A stretch of DNA of 64,000 nucleotides, taken from assembly GCA_029204225.1 (NCBI GenBank), contig CM055095.1, positions 27,038,161 to 27,102,160 of the forward strand. Direction: 5' to 3'. A model generated the notes under the pieces. It was not told the DNA's origin. It made no database searches and saw only the letters and a program-made list of their open reading frames with translations. Each line of letters starts with the position of its first letter. The first letter of the stretch is position 1. Below, one piece after another: positions 12,743-24,315 of this stretch. A program made the translations under genes and the position numbers. The stretch is from Diphasiastrum complanatum (taxonomy: Eukaryota; Streptophyta; Lycopodiopsida; Lycopodiales; Lycopodiaceae).

Positions 12743-13828
12743 AAGTAACCAAAAATCATTTGCTGCAGCACAGCAAACTTGGAAATTTTTTCTGCTTTGC
12801 CTACCTGACCTGCACAGACAACCAGCTTATTTAAGACGATCAAAACTGTTTCAGGAATGCTTTCATGGAATGAAATAGAATACAACAGTTGCCTGTTCTA
12901 ACTTTATCATGGTCTAGTTAATGGAGCAGCTATCAGGGAACAATCATAAAAGCAATCCAAAAGAAAGAATGTAGAATCTGGTTATTAGGATAGAGTGGTA
13001 AATAAATTGCACAGAAAAGGCTCTTATGCCTCGGGAGGAATGGCATTGATTCTTTATTGTGTGTGGGGAACAAGGAGCAACTAGACTTGAATTTGCTGCA
13101 GCAAACAATTCAGACCTTTTCTTTATCTTAACAAGTTTTAGGAATAGTGTTAGAGGACTAAGAACAGTGCAATTGCAAATCCAATGATGCCCCGACCACA
13201 GAAGGTCTCAAAGTCTGCTAAACTTTTTCAGTACTGCCAAAGGCTTGAATTCTCAGCAGAGTAACTCACAAATTCTTTCAAAGAGAGGACTTTAAAAAAA
13301 AGGTAGAAAGATATAGGAAGAAAACAGGTTCTAATTCCAGTAAAACTATCATCACCATGCAGACCAGGAAGCAATGGCCGAAGAAACAGAGAAAAGTGGG
13401 TGAAGGTGGGTGGATGTAGGGCAATTGAGCTAACATCAGTCTGCCCAACATATCTGAGTAGCCTAGTACAACACCCAAATCGTCCCGTGGGGACACTTCT
13501 CAGGGCACGAGGATCCATCTTTATCACTCGCACTCCAAAATTGCTTCCCCTCTCGAATAAAAACACAATCTTTTGGCTAGCCCACTTCATGTAATCCTAT
13601 CATCCTACTACTGTAGCTCTTTGTTTAACTAGTTTTTCCAACACCAGATGATTGATAATACCTTGTGCTGGTTGTCATGTCCCTCCAGAGAGTGTGCTTT
13701 AAACACACATTGAGAGAGCACGTCAAACCACTGCTCTTGGCTATTAACCAGCCCATATCTCCCCTATCCAATGCAGCAGCTGGCACAGGAAACACGAGAG
13801 CTCCAACAGGAAAATCAACCAAAAGCAA
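12743..13828 (-). other. Probable 5' intron/UTR region of the TMEM131-like gene
   Basis: The frame of the first recognised exon stays open for a short way above 12742. AG acceptors occur in the minus strand near 12780-12820 (for example TTTCCAAG|TT). No further TMEM131-like coding block was found up to 13828. Read as intron or UTR by position only. Confidence 0.35.
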
Positions 13829-13975
13829 TCAATCTCTGTACAGAGGAAGAACAGTAGTGAAGCAGCTGCACAACCCATCTCCAGGAGATGAGAGAGGATC
13901 GAACAGACAAGGAAAGAGACGATCAGAAGAGGCAATAGCAAGCGACAAGCTCAGAAAAAGCATGAAAGCCGCCAT
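13829..13975 (-). CDS. Candidate first exon or upstream ORF with signal-peptide-like N-terminus
   Basis: A 48-codon minus-strand frame opens with the strong plant start context GCAATGGCGGCT and encodes MAAFMLFLSLSLAIASSD, a convincing signal-peptide pattern. Just upstream in transcription is a pyrimidine-rich stretch (CTTATCTTTTCTCTCACAG, about 13990-14010), typical of plant transcription-start or 5'UTR sequence. It sits about 1.1 kb upstream of the TMEM131-like exon on the same strand, and that family is expected to begin with a signal peptide, so it may be exon 1. Against this, the frame ends in a stop after RD and no strong GT donor is obvious before it. It could instead be an upstream ORF. 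Confidence 0.35.
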   Translation of the reverse strand: MAAFMLFLSLSLAIASSDRLFPCLFDPLSSPGDGLCSCFTTVLPLYRD

Positions 13976-14029
13976 TGCTAATAGGCTATCTGTGAGAGAA
14001 AAGATAAGGGGGAGGGGGGTTTGTTTTTA

Positions 14030-14770
14030 CAGTCCAACACCAGCCACTTAGATTTCTGCCACGTGTCAAATTTTGCCATGTGGACTCCAATCAATGGTTC
14101 AGATAGGAAATGTGGCAATATCTGGATGGTCATGATCAAATCCAACGGTGGTGGGCTTCTGACAGAAAGCCATAATCTCACCTCTTTGTAATAAAAATTC
14201 GCCTGGTATTGAGTAAAAATTAAATATAGACCAGAAAACAAAAAGAAAATAATTTAGTCTCCCGAATATCTAGATAAATATTGGGAAATCAAATATTCAA
14301 GAGAAGAAAACAAATTCCTAGATAGCGATACAATAAAAAACAAAATGTAAAAATCCCCATTGAGATCAAAAAAATCCGAAAAATAAGTCGTGGAAAATTT
14401 CAATACGGTATTATAGAAACTCGGAGAATGCTCGAATAACGCAAGGAAATTCAGTTTTACGGAAATTTTTTAATTATTTTAAATTGAAATTTTGGGCTTG
14501 AGCTTATTTTCAACCTGCTATAATAAGTACGAGAGAAAAAAATTAAATAAACGATGAATGACAGAAACGGGCCGGCAATCGGGTGGGTCACCGAGAAAAC
14601 CTGCCGCCGGGTATCTTTAGTTGCCGGTCCCAGCAGTACGGACACACTGCACTTTCTCATTGAAGGGGACGAGACGGGGTAGCACCGTACGTTAGCCTGT
14701 CGGTTGAACGTCGTAGGCCAGCAGATATAGATCATAGTACCCTAGGGCCCATGCCCCTTATTTTTGTGTT
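14030..14770. promoter_or_regulatory. Presumed promoter-side region upstream of the TMEM131-like gene
   Basis: Upstream, in minus-strand terms, of the candidate start. It contains a TATA-like CTATATTTAA on the minus strand near 14220-14229, a comparatively GC-rich block at 14570-14750, and a GGGCCCATG segment near 14747-14755 that includes a TGGGCC site-II-type motif on the minus strand. Function is inferred from position. Confidence 0.3.
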
Positions 14771-14834
14771 ATTATTTTGCAAACACTCCCAAATTCCAAT
14801 GGAGCATGTTCTAAACCTCTGGGGGATTTCCCTC

Positions 14835-15018
14835 CAATTTCTTATATTTTTGGAAGTCTTCTATTTTTTGAAATTCTTGTCTTTTGCGTCGTCTTGGTGC
14901 AATTTCTTGTATTTTTGGAATTTTTAAAATTCTTATCTTCTGCCTCTTGGTGCAATTTCTTGTGTTTTTGGAAGTCTTCAATTTTTTAAAATTCTTGTCT
15001 TTTGTGTGTGTCTTGATG
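14835..15018. repeat. Three-copy imperfect tandem repeat, unit about 53-66 bp
   Basis: Three units each begin CAATTTCTT(A/G)T(A/G)TTTTTGGAA, pass through AAATTCTT(G/A)TCTT and end CTTGRTG. The middle unit is shorter. This is a minisatellite-like array in intergenic DNA and is not coding. Confidence 0.8.
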
Positions 15019-17284
15019 CTGCTGTCTATGGCATCTCAAATTAGTCGACCAAAAAATATTAAAAAATTTTGTTAGTGTCCATCGTAGTGGGGATGTATGG
15101 GTAGAGTTGTTGACCGCCATTGGATAGGTGCAGGCTCTGAGTAAATGTATTGCCAAGTTGTATATATGTCATAAATAACAACCGCTAGCTGCTTAACATG
15201 TGTTTATGTTAATAAATTATTTCATTAACTCAATGCTAGTGATGTGAGCCTGCAAGTCTGCGGGGGTTCGAGCGTTTTGGGTGCAGGGCCGGGTTTTGGG
15301 CGGCTGGGCAAAACGAAAGATTAAAAAATTTTAAAATGGGGAGTTTTTTTTCTGGGTAGGGTCAGGCTACCCGTGGGGAAACCGCGACCTTTGCCCGAAA
15401 AAAAACATGAAGGAAACTTTTTTTAAAAAAGGGTCTCGGGCAGCATGAGGCGTGAGCGCTGCCCAGGCAACGTGAGCTGCCCGGGAACACTATTCTTTTA
15501 ATTATAATAGATAGATACGTATGTGACCTAAGCTTTATAAGGATTTACCTATTTTATTACACAAAATGAAAGTGATAGGCAAAAGATTTTCTACATTTTA
15601 AGAACTTGTCATTTTTTTACAAGTCCACTCTTTGTAAGATATTTTAAAAAAAGATGTAGATTCCATTCCATTCCTATACTTCCATGGCTTGCATGAACAC
15701 TCCCAATGGAGTGTATGCCTCATAAATGAATGAAACCATGATTTGTCTCTTAGTAGAGTTGGACAAGAGTTGAGTGTCGGCGGGCTATCAAAGGCGAAGG
15801 CTCAAATTCCAATTGCTTCATGAGTGAACGTTTCAAGTCTTGTGCCCAACCACAAACCCCAATCATTTTCCTGACATAGTATGATTTCAAAACTTTTGTT
15901 TTAACTTACAATGTAAGAAGTTTCAGTGCATAGGAGGAGTTTACACATTTAACCTCATGTGAAGACATTCGGGACCCATTTAATGCTTGGCAGACTGGCT
16001 CCATTTACACACAAAATAGAATTAGGATGTTGTTATTATATGATGTAAATGCTACTACTACATTCATATTTGTACAGAACAATGATAGTGGAATTTGTTA
16101 TCCTTCCAGCTAAAAGTAAAAATAAAAAAAAATTGTACAATGGAGGGGGAGAGAACGGGAAACATAATTTAACTTTATGAGCTTGACTCCAAAGCTTCAT
16201 ATAAAGGTGAGTTGGAGTTGCATCATGTTCCCAAGCTAAAGTTTCAAGGTTCAAAAGGGTGGGTGACAAACACCATGTTTTTTTTTATGAAACCTTGTTT
16301 CAAGCTCCTCATAGTAAGTAAGTAGATGAAATGAAGCCCCATGCACAGAAGCCCGTTTGCACGCACACACCTCCTAGGCCACATGCTCTTGAACTTGAGT
16401 ACTTTGTCTTTTACATTATGTGTGTAGTTAAGAGCAAGTGTGCTACTATTGGACTATGCATATTGGTTGTAATTCGGCATACATATTGAATATGGCACAT
16501 AGTTTCCCTCTCCAACTTGGTTGAATAAAACCAAAATTTTAGTCTACAAAGATTTGGTTTCAAATTTGAGCCTAAACGCAATGAGAAGGAACGTCAAGAT
16601 CCATCGCACTTCAGTTTTACCATCCCTTTATGTGGATGTCCAATTTACACCACATTGCAAAACAAAGTAACAAGGTGATCTCAAAAATCACAACAAGCTT
16701 TGTCCTACAAGTGTATGCTGAAAGGTAAAGAAACATCCAATAATTGAATAGTGCAAAAAGATTTCACAAAATTGAAGGCCTATAAGAGATTAAATTCTAT
16801 AAAGTAACACACACCAACTCTTTGCTATTCATGCTTCTCTCTTTGCAACACAACTAAAAATGTGGTACATAATGATGTTAATCTGACTATGTTAAAAGGA
16901 AAAAAGGGTTGTAACAAGGATTAGTGTTTCGTATCATCTTTTAGTCAAAAATGGTTTTCATCTTGATATGTTGCATCAAAGTTCCAATACCTCAAAGTGG
17001 TTACTGTCCAATGAGCATTTAACATGAGATTTTTGCTTCATTGATGTTATGAATGATAATCTGATAAAGATGTATCTTCTTACCAACTATTAAACTAGAA
17101 AGCAAGGACCTTATATACACGAAGTGATCCGTATCTTTGCATAACTTACACCCCAATTCAATTAGAGAGGAGGCAACAAGATTTTAATGGACTCGAAGAG
17201 GAAATCGAACCTGAACTTTGCAATAACCTCTTCATAAGAGGACTCATATGTACTCTCCCCGTGTACTATCAACTATCTTATGAA
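15019..17284. other. Intergenic DNA with a GC-rich patch
   Basis: Mostly AT-rich without genes. The patch at about 15250-15490 is unusually GC-rich, with GGGGTTCGAGCG (B-box-like) near 15263. It also has two complementary arms, CGGGCAGC near 15427 and GCTGCCCG near 15475, that could form a hairpin. It may be a SINE or a miniature element, but no terminal repeats or poly-A were seen. Confidence 0.4.
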
Positions 17285-17765
17285 TCACTTTGAGAATAGC
17301 TCATTTACTGGAATCATCATATTGTGAATAAGGGTTCTAGGGTCACTTACAACAAGATTTGCATAAGTACTTACAAAGAGTTTTTTTCTCTCTGTGTAGC
17401 TAAATGACAAACGGGAGACAAAAGCTAGCATGGTTGGAACAAAGTCATTGCTAAGATCACGAAGATTAAGTCCATCAAATTTTTTACTCACGTAATGTTG
17501 TTGCAAGCCCTTCCTCTCATATGCAAATATAAAGGTGTGACTTACAAAAGCTATAATTGAATGTGGTCATGTGGTTGAATCCTTACTCCATTTTTTGTTG
17601 AATGCCACATCTATTATTGATATCTTATTGTGGAGTTTGAAAAAAGACTCCATGTCAAATCCAAAACCATCACCTCTAACTACATTCCTAGCAAAATAGC
17701 TTTCAATAATTCTATTTTTTTGCTCTATCAAGGATACCATCAAAGTTTTGATGCTATGGGAAATC
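17285..17765 (-). pseudogene. Unrecognised coding remnant
   Basis: Reading the minus strand from about 17765 to 17285 gives protein-like sequence with one in-frame stop near the middle. The first part includes SLIEQKNRIIESYFARNVV and GFGFDMESFFKLHNKI. The second includes KKFDGLNLRDLSNDFVP, FVSRLSFSYTERKK and VVSDPRTLIHNMM, ending in a stop at 17285. Composition and the length of the open stretch look like an exon or a decayed gene and not like chance. The left end follows a pyrimidine/AG sequence (TTTCCCATAG) that could be a splice acceptor. I do not recognise the family and assign no function. Confidence 0.35.
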
Positions 17766-18616
17766 TAGATTGGATGTAATTACAATTGTTTTTTTCAACT
17801 ATCTTCTAGAGAGCAAGGAGTTGATCCTAGTCCTACTTTTCTTATAGCTAAGTCTTCATTTTTGTTGAATTATTCAACAATAGACATATTTAACTTTTCT
17901 CTACTATACATATTTATGAAGTTTATAGTAAAAGTAATAATTTTGAGAAAGAAAAATTATTGTCATTTGAAATATGTCATTAAAAATACGTAGCAATCAT
18001 GAGCAGTGATAGCGAACATGTGACATTACGCCATTCATTGAGAGAAGGTTCATTATGTTCCATAGTGCAGGCTGCAAACAAATTTAGATCTTTACCGTCT
18101 ATCTCTCTCCTGCTACATCAGGTATCGTTCATGGGCTATAGCTTGTGGCAGAATTCGTCGCTCCCGTGGCTTAGCCTGCTACACACAGTAGCCACCTCCT
18201 AATGAACACTACCTAGTTCGTAGCTAGTTTGTTAAAAAGCTAGCAAATAGACCAAACAATGTTAATAAGCTAAATATATCTTTGCTTTAAATTAGAAATG
18301 ACAATTTTCAAAGATTCATGAGTTCATTTATTCCCTTAAGCCTTGATCCACGTACCTATAGAGAAGACGTTTTTGTATTAGAATGTGATTGTGTTAGTTT
18401 CTAAATATAGCATGGTATTGCATTATCTAAATATAACTTTTGGCCCTCCCTTGTAAGCATTGTGCAAAATAGTTGTTCTCACTATTTGCTAGTGTAGTCG
18501 AGTTGGAATTGTGCTCAGAAAGGCACCTAGAATTAATCTTAGTTGCTTGCGAAAGGGAGTGATTTTTGCTCCTTTGTGGCCTTACTATGTGATTTGCAAG
18601 GGACATATTGTACCAA
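17766..18616. other. Intergenic, no recognised feature
   Basis: AT-rich sequence with only short chance open frames. Nothing was recognised. Confidence 0.4.
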
Positions 18617-18780
18617 AATGATAATGATGCTATTTGACTTAGCCAAAAGGTTTTTTCTCTTTTATGACATATGTGCTTTGGATTGGAGGCCAAATGTCAA
18701 TGGACGTAATGTACAGAATGATAATGATGCTCATTGACTTAGCAAAAATAGATTTTTTGCTTATATGTAATCATTTGTGT
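18617..18780. repeat. Two-copy diverged tandem repeat, period about 100 bp
   Basis: AATGATAATGATGCT followed by TTGACTTAGC starts at 18617 and again at 18717. Both copies run on into a T-rich stretch and CATATGTG/CATTTGTG. The repeat is non-coding. Confidence 0.6.
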
Positions 18781-19095
18781 TGCATATTAGAGTCCAACGC
18801 CCAAGGTAATCTTGGAAGAGAAATAATTTTCTAGTCAAAGAAAAAAACCCTTGTTTGGAATCCAATTTGAATTCTTGGCATGTCTTGAATGCAATTAGCC
18901 CATGTGCTCAATAATAATTATTGCTAGATACAGTCATCGTGCTAAGCTAGAATAGAATTAGTTTTGAGATTTCAATTAGTAAGTGGTCATAAAAAACCAT
19001 GCTATTTAGTTAATGACAAGAATTGTAATTATGGTTTTGAGGCCCAAGTTAGTCTAATAAGGCTCCAAACTCATATTAGAGACACCCATGACCGC

Positions 19096-19105
19096 TATAA
19101 ATAGC
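19096..19105 (+). promoter_or_regulatory. TATA box, probably of the Copia-G 5' LTR
   Basis: CTATAAATAG in the context ACCGCTATAAATAGCTAAGG lies about 840 bp before the LTR end at 19946, inside the region expected to be the Copia-G LTR. Confidence 0.5.
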
Positions 19106-19423
19106 TAAGGTCATGCTAAACTTGGATTCTATTCTACATTCACTCATTTCAAACTTTCTCTTATGAGATTTAGAAACTTCTCTTTTTTAGAGCTATGGCT
19201 TTTGCCTTTTGGTAATTCATGTGCACCTTCACATGAGAGCTTGATCGTGCCCTGTAAAGAATTGCCAAAAATTGGCAAATCTAGCTTGATAAAACACCAT
19301 GTAGAATCATGTAAAATGTACATAAGTGGGTCCCACATGTGTGAGGCCATGATGCCACATGGGAAACCATCCTAGATTAGGTTAGGTTAACTATATAAGG
19401 TTGGTCATGTCATTTTGGTAGTG

Positions 19424-19946
19424 ATTTCTAGATTACAGGACCTACACCTAAGTTTAAGGTGAAAAATTAACCAACTAGTCACCTACTAGGCATGACACTA
19501 GGAATTAGGCTCGGGTTGCAAATTAGGGAAAGAGAGCCAAGTTAACTTCCTTATTACATGTTGGAAATCCGCCTAATACCTTCAAAAAGGAAATCACAAT
19601 TGCTATGTATTCCACACTCCCATAGTGAGAAGATAGACTATTTTTGGATCTCATTGGCAATCTCGAGCTTCTCCTCTATGTACATTGAGTTTTTGTGATC
19701 CAAATGCAACCAAATCAATTTGTACTTGTTTCTCATATTTCAGGCCATACTATAGTACACATATGCCAAGTCAGATTTAGTGATTGATCAATGCTATTGA
19801 TTGTTCTTGCTTGTTGATTGTCAAATTGCCAATCTAGATCAACTTTTTTGTGTCTAGTTTTTTGATAGGCTGTAAAGCAAGCATCCAATCACTCTTGTGG
19901 ATCTTTTGTAGATGCATTTATGGCCCTAAAGTATAGTACTTTCACA
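19424..19946 (+). repeat. Copia-G 5' LTR, part confirmed by its partner
   Basis: This stretch is repeated in direct orientation at 26442-26973, starting TGATT(T/C)CTAGATTA(C/T)AGG and ending TTTCACA. It is followed at once by a primer-binding site, which fixes the LTR end at 19946. The true LTR start lies further left, probably upstream of the TATA box at 19096, but no TG terminus could be assigned because the partner LTR lacks that part. Confidence 0.75.
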
Positions 19947-19963
19947 TGGTATCAAAGCCAAGT
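19947..19963 (+). other. Copia-G primer-binding site
   Basis: TGGTATCAAAGCCAAGT directly follows the LTR. It matches the initiator-tRNA-Met-type site TGGTATCAGAGC with one substitution. Confidence 0.75.
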
Positions 19964-20567
19964 ACAATATCTTTAATCATTGATCTAATCAAATCCATTT
20001 TTAGCCATTTTTTGTGCTAAAAACTAGTCTTGTGAGGGTGAGCTAGAAGCTAAGTTTTGGTGAGGGGATTTGATCTCAAACTTAGAAGGGATCAAAATCC
20101 ATACTGTTCACACATGTGGGCACTTTTGAAACAGCATTTAATGCACTACATTCATTTGATCACTGTAAATTCAATTTGAGAGCTTTTGATGTAATTTTTG
20201 GTGGAAATCATAGGATAAGCTACCAAGATCAAGTGCCATTGATTAGATTTGAATTTGATTCATGAGATATAATTAATCTAGGCTGAAATCAGGTCCTCTA
20301 AACTTGTTTTACAGGTCTTGAAAGTACATCAATGTGTGTAAGGGAGATTTAGTCTCTTCTTTGTCCAAAGATAGCCAAGATTGGCAAGATTTGTTTGAAT
20401 GTAGATTTCACATCATCTTATCTTCATTCCAACTTTGTGAGGGAGTGATAGAACTATGATTATAAGTCTATTTGTTGGATTAGAAATCAAATTTGATTGA
20501 AATACTACAAGTGTGAAACCTTTGTGACTTTTGGAGTCATTTCTTGTGTGTAGAATTCACTAGTAAG

Positions 20568-20635
20568 ATGGGATCTATTGGTGCATACCTTCTAGAAGCT
20601 AGTGAGAGATTGAATTCTATAAATTATAAGAACTC
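20568..20635 (+). pseudogene. Copia-G gag N-terminal stub
   Basis: ATG at 20568 begins MGSIGAYLLEASERLNS, the conserved gag start of the copia families here (compare MSSMGGYLMEPSERL of Copia-I). After about 22 codons it ends at a junction with the chromodomain end of Gypsy-H. Leader sequence fills 19964-20567. Confidence 0.8.
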
Positions 20636-22201
20636 CTTCTCCCAGGTGTCCTCATCATCTGACTTACCTTTCCAAAGAATCAAATATTCAAAAATCCAAC
20701 GATTTCTCAGCCGATGTCGACGAGTATCCATTATCCTTTCTGGTTCATGGGGTACAAAAGTAGTCAAATCCTCCAATAGAACTAGATCACCTGTGGGAAT
20801 CAGGTCATCTTTCCCCCAAGTTGTTCCTTTAAACGACTAACATGGAATACAAGATGAACCTTAGTTCCAACAGGGAGTTCTAGTCTATAAGCAGCCCTAC
20901 CAATCTTGTTAAGAACTTTGAAATGATGGCTAAAACATGGAGATAACTTCGTACATTTTCCCGTTTGACGTGTCTTAGAGTCTTTTGAGATTCTAAGGTA
21001 CACCCAATCACCGATCTCAAACTCTTGAAGAGCGTGACTTCGGTTGGCATAGAACTGGGCTCTATCTTGGGCCGATCTAATGCTTTCCCTAGTCACCTGC
21101 AACATTTCCTGGATATCATGCAAGAAATCTCTTGCAGCTTGAACCTTGAGACCTTTGAGTCCAACGAAGATAGGGGAACGAGGCTAAAAGTCATGCAAGA
21201 GCATTAAAGGACTAAAATCAGTGGCATAATGCTTCATACTATTGTATGCAAACTCAACCATTGGGAGATACTTTTCCCAGTCTGATTGTCGTCTGACATA
21301 TGCACGAAGCATATCTTCCATCGACTGGTTGACATGTTTGGTCTAACCATTGGTTTCTAGGTGATCCGTAGACGATAGACTTAAAGTAGTTTCCAGTCTT
21401 TCAAAGATGGCCTGCCAGAACTTGCCAGTGAACTTGGAATCATGATCACTAACAATATCGTTCGGCAATCCATACAACCTGAACAACTTTTCAACGAAGA
21501 GTTGAGCAAGCAGAAGCTTTGACAATAGTTTTTGTTGGAATAAACTATGCCATTTTGGTTAGCCTGTCAACTACTACCCAAATAGCATCGTGGCCCTTCC
21601 TTGACTTAGGAAGTCCAATCACAAAATCCATGGAAATACTTTCCCATTTCTTGTTGGGAATTTCTAATGGATGCAACAGACTAGCTGCTTTGAGTCTTTC
21701 TGCTTTATTTACCTGGCATTGTTCACACTTTTGAATATATGCCTCGACGTGACCTTTCATTTTTGGCCAATAAAATTCTCTCTTAACAAGTTCAAGCGTC
21801 CTCTATATACCAGGGTGTCCCGCGCTGGGGCTATCATGGCACTCGTGCAGGATTTGGGCCCTAATGTCCGTGATATCTGGCACACAGACTTTTCCACTAC
21901 GGAAAAGCAAACCATTCCGAATGGAATAACTATCAAGTATCTTCTCTTCGCGAAATTTCTTGGAATCCTACTTTCCAAGATTGTCTCTCATTAAAGAGCT
22001 TCCTACCAGGACATCTTGCCAAATATGACCGAAAAACTCATCGGTCTGACAAAGATCTCGCAGAGAAAGATACAACTCAGATTGGGACTCAGCAAAGCAT
22101 AACTGATTAACTTCATCAATCCGGCTCAAAGCATCATTGACACAATTCGACGTACCTCGACGGTACTTAATGTTGAATTCGAACTCTTGAATGGGTTTCA
22201 A
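20636..22201 (-). pseudogene. Gypsy-H RNase H end, integrase and truncated chromodomain
   Basis: Broken frames in order on the minus strand are: end of RNase H (YRRGTSNCVNDALSR, about 22150), the zinc-binding region with KCEQCQVNKAER near 21720, the integrase core (SMDFVIGLPKSRKGHDAIWVVVDRLTK near 21560-21640), DHDSKFTGKFWQ near 21430, and the C-terminal part (FEIGDWVYLRI, GTKVHLVFHVSRLK, 20800-21123). The last segment reads EPERIMDTRRHRLRN...LWKGKSDDEDTWE, a chromodomain that stops at the junction. Chromodomains are thought to steer chromovirus integration to particular chromatin. Multiple stops show decay. Confidence 0.85.
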
Positions 22202-22353
22202 CCAGTGGGCCTAAGGTGGAAGGCATCACAGATATACTTAAGAGATTCATGATCTGTCATAACCACAAATTTAGATCCGTACAAATAATGTCTCCAGATC
22301 TTTAACACATGCATGACATCAAAAAGTTCCTTCTCATAAGTAGAATACCTACT

Positions 22354-23757
22354 TTAAGCTAGGTCTAACTTCTTGCTTTCGAAAGCCACATGTCTACCAT
22401 CCTGGTAGAGGACCACACCTACCGCATAGTCACTAGCTTCTGTTTCCACTAAGAAAGATCTTCTAGGGTTCATGTGTAAGATAGGGGTTGTAGACACTAA
22501 CATCTTCAAAGCTTCAAAGCTTTGATTAAGTTGATCAGTCCAAACAACAGGAGGATTGATCTTCGAACGCCTTCTGGCCTTCTTCTTATTACCCTTTTTA
22601 GTTTTCCGTTTGGCTTTCTTCACTCCCTTAAGAAGATTTGTTAGAGGCAATGCAACGAAGGCATAGTCTTTAATGAATTTATGGAAAAACCCTATGAAGC
22701 CTAAAAAAGATTTTACTTCCCTAATGGTTTTCAAGATAGGCCAATCATGAACTTTTTGGACCTTATCGTAATCTATCTCAAGACCTCGATCGGAAACGAT
22801 ATGTCCCAAATACTTGAGTCGAGTTTGAAAAAACTCACATCTAGACTCCTTAGCATAAAGCTTTGTCTGCCTTAGATTATCTAAGACTGTACGCAAATGT
22901 GCTTCGTGCTCCTCAAGAGTCTTACTGTAGATCAGTATGTCATCTAAAAATACCAGAAGAAACTTCCCCAGATATGGACAAAGAATATCGTTCATCATCT
23001 GTTGGAAGGTTGTCGGGGCATTAATCAGACCAAAGGGTAAGGTTAAAAATTTGTAATGGCCATACCTAGTATGAAAACTATTTTTGGAAACATCCCCCTT
23101 GTGTATTCTAATTTGATGGTACCCTGACCTAAGGTCCAATTTGGTGAAATATTTAGCACCATTCAATCGGTCCATTAAGTTGTCCATCCGAGGCAAGGAA
23201 TAGCAGTTCTTATTTGTCATTTTATTAAGCTTTTTGTAATTGACACAAAGACGAATACCACCGTCTTTCTTGCCGGTTAGCAAAACAGGAGCTCTCCAAG
23301 GGGATTTACTAGGCCGAATATGGCCTTTACGTAACAACACCTTAAGTTGACTAGCAGCTTCATTTTCTTCCTTCGGGCTCATCCTGTATGGAAAAAGCGC
23401 GTCAGGAGAGCTGTCAGGAACGAGATCTATGTGATGGTCTACACCTCGTGAGGGGGGAAGACCCTCAGGCAACTGCTCAGGGAATATATCATTATATTCC
23501 TCCCTAAGTCTCTTAAAGATTTTGTCCTCAGGCAAAGATTCTAAATTATCATCAGTAAAAGACAATGCTTTAGGGAAAGATGATACATCAACATTGACAT
23601 TATGAGTACTAAACGCATCTATGTAAGATTCATCTTTCAGATAACATAAATACGAAAAATACTCAGAATTCAAAATACATTGATTCGCTTCATGAGCAGT
23701 TACAAAAGGTAGATTTGGCTCATCGCCTTTAAGACAAACCAACGAGTCATTATGCAA
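22354..23757 (-). pseudogene. Gypsy-H reverse transcriptase and start of RNase H
   Basis: An open block of 467 codons. RT motifs are YKKLNKMTNKNCYSLPR, FTKLDLRSGYHQI, LPFGLINAPTTFQ and the catalytic FLDD (LLVFLDDILIYSK), followed by the thumb LGHIVSDRGLEID. The connection to RNase H holds an unusual basic insert of about 25 residues (KKAKRKTKKGNKKKARRRSK). RNase H starts VETEASDYAVGVVLYQ, where the usual first catalytic Asp of TDASD is Glu, and the frame ends in a stop soon after. The block looks well preserved, but the surrounding polyprotein is broken. Confidence 0.85.
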
Positions 23758-23931
23758 GAAAGAAATACAATGAGATACATAGTTTTTCTTTCAAGACTCA
23801 TTCCTAGCATAAAACCACTCTTTACCTAGGATTGCATCCACCTTATCTAGATTCATGACATGAAAAGACAAACTATCTACATAGTCTTGAATCTTCAACG
23901 GCACGTGAGAGACAAAGTGGGCCCAGACTTG

Positions 23932-24309
23932 CTACTCCCCACCAACTGCCATCCTAATCACGTACTTGTGGTCACTTGGTGCGGTTGCCAGCTGCAGCTT
24001 CTGCACCAACTTAGCATTAATAAAATTATGTGTAGAACCATTGTCAAAAAGAATACTCACAGGTCGGCTACCTACGAAACCACTCATACGAATGAGGTCG
24101 TGAGGTCCAAACACTGCAATATTAAAACAACAATTTAAACAAACTGTTTCATCTTTAAAAGATACATCAATGCAAGAAATAGAAGAATTACCGGGTGCCT
24201 TAAAGGAGCGGCCACTCTTCTTCCATCTCTTCGGATAGTCCTTGGAAAGGTGCCCCTTCTCCATGCAGGAGAAACACAATCCGTCGCTTTTGGCCTTATC
24301 GAAGTCCAC
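23932..24309 (-). pseudogene. Gypsy-H zinc knuckle and aspartic protease
   Basis: The zinc knuckle is CFSCMEKGHLSKDYP, with the final Cys replaced by Tyr. The retroviral-type protease motif is VSILFDNGSTHNFINAKL, with DNGS where DSGA or DTGA is common. Both belong to the same polyprotein as the neighbouring RT block, and stops separate the blocks. Confidence 0.8.
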
Positions 24310-24315
24310 TCTGTC

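Noticed and set aside
13665-14051. 128-codon plus-strand frame
   Set aside because: It lies antisense to the candidate first exon of the TMEM131-like gene and shows no domain; most likely a mirror frame.
15745-15815. tRNA-like text (AGTAGAGTTGGACAAGAG, then GGCTCAAATTCC)
   Set aside because: Resembles A and B boxes of a SINE, but spacing, poly-A tail and flanking duplications could not be shown.
17999-18202. 67-codon plus-strand frame
   Set aside because: Looks like chance open sequence in AT-rich DNA; nothing recognisable around it.
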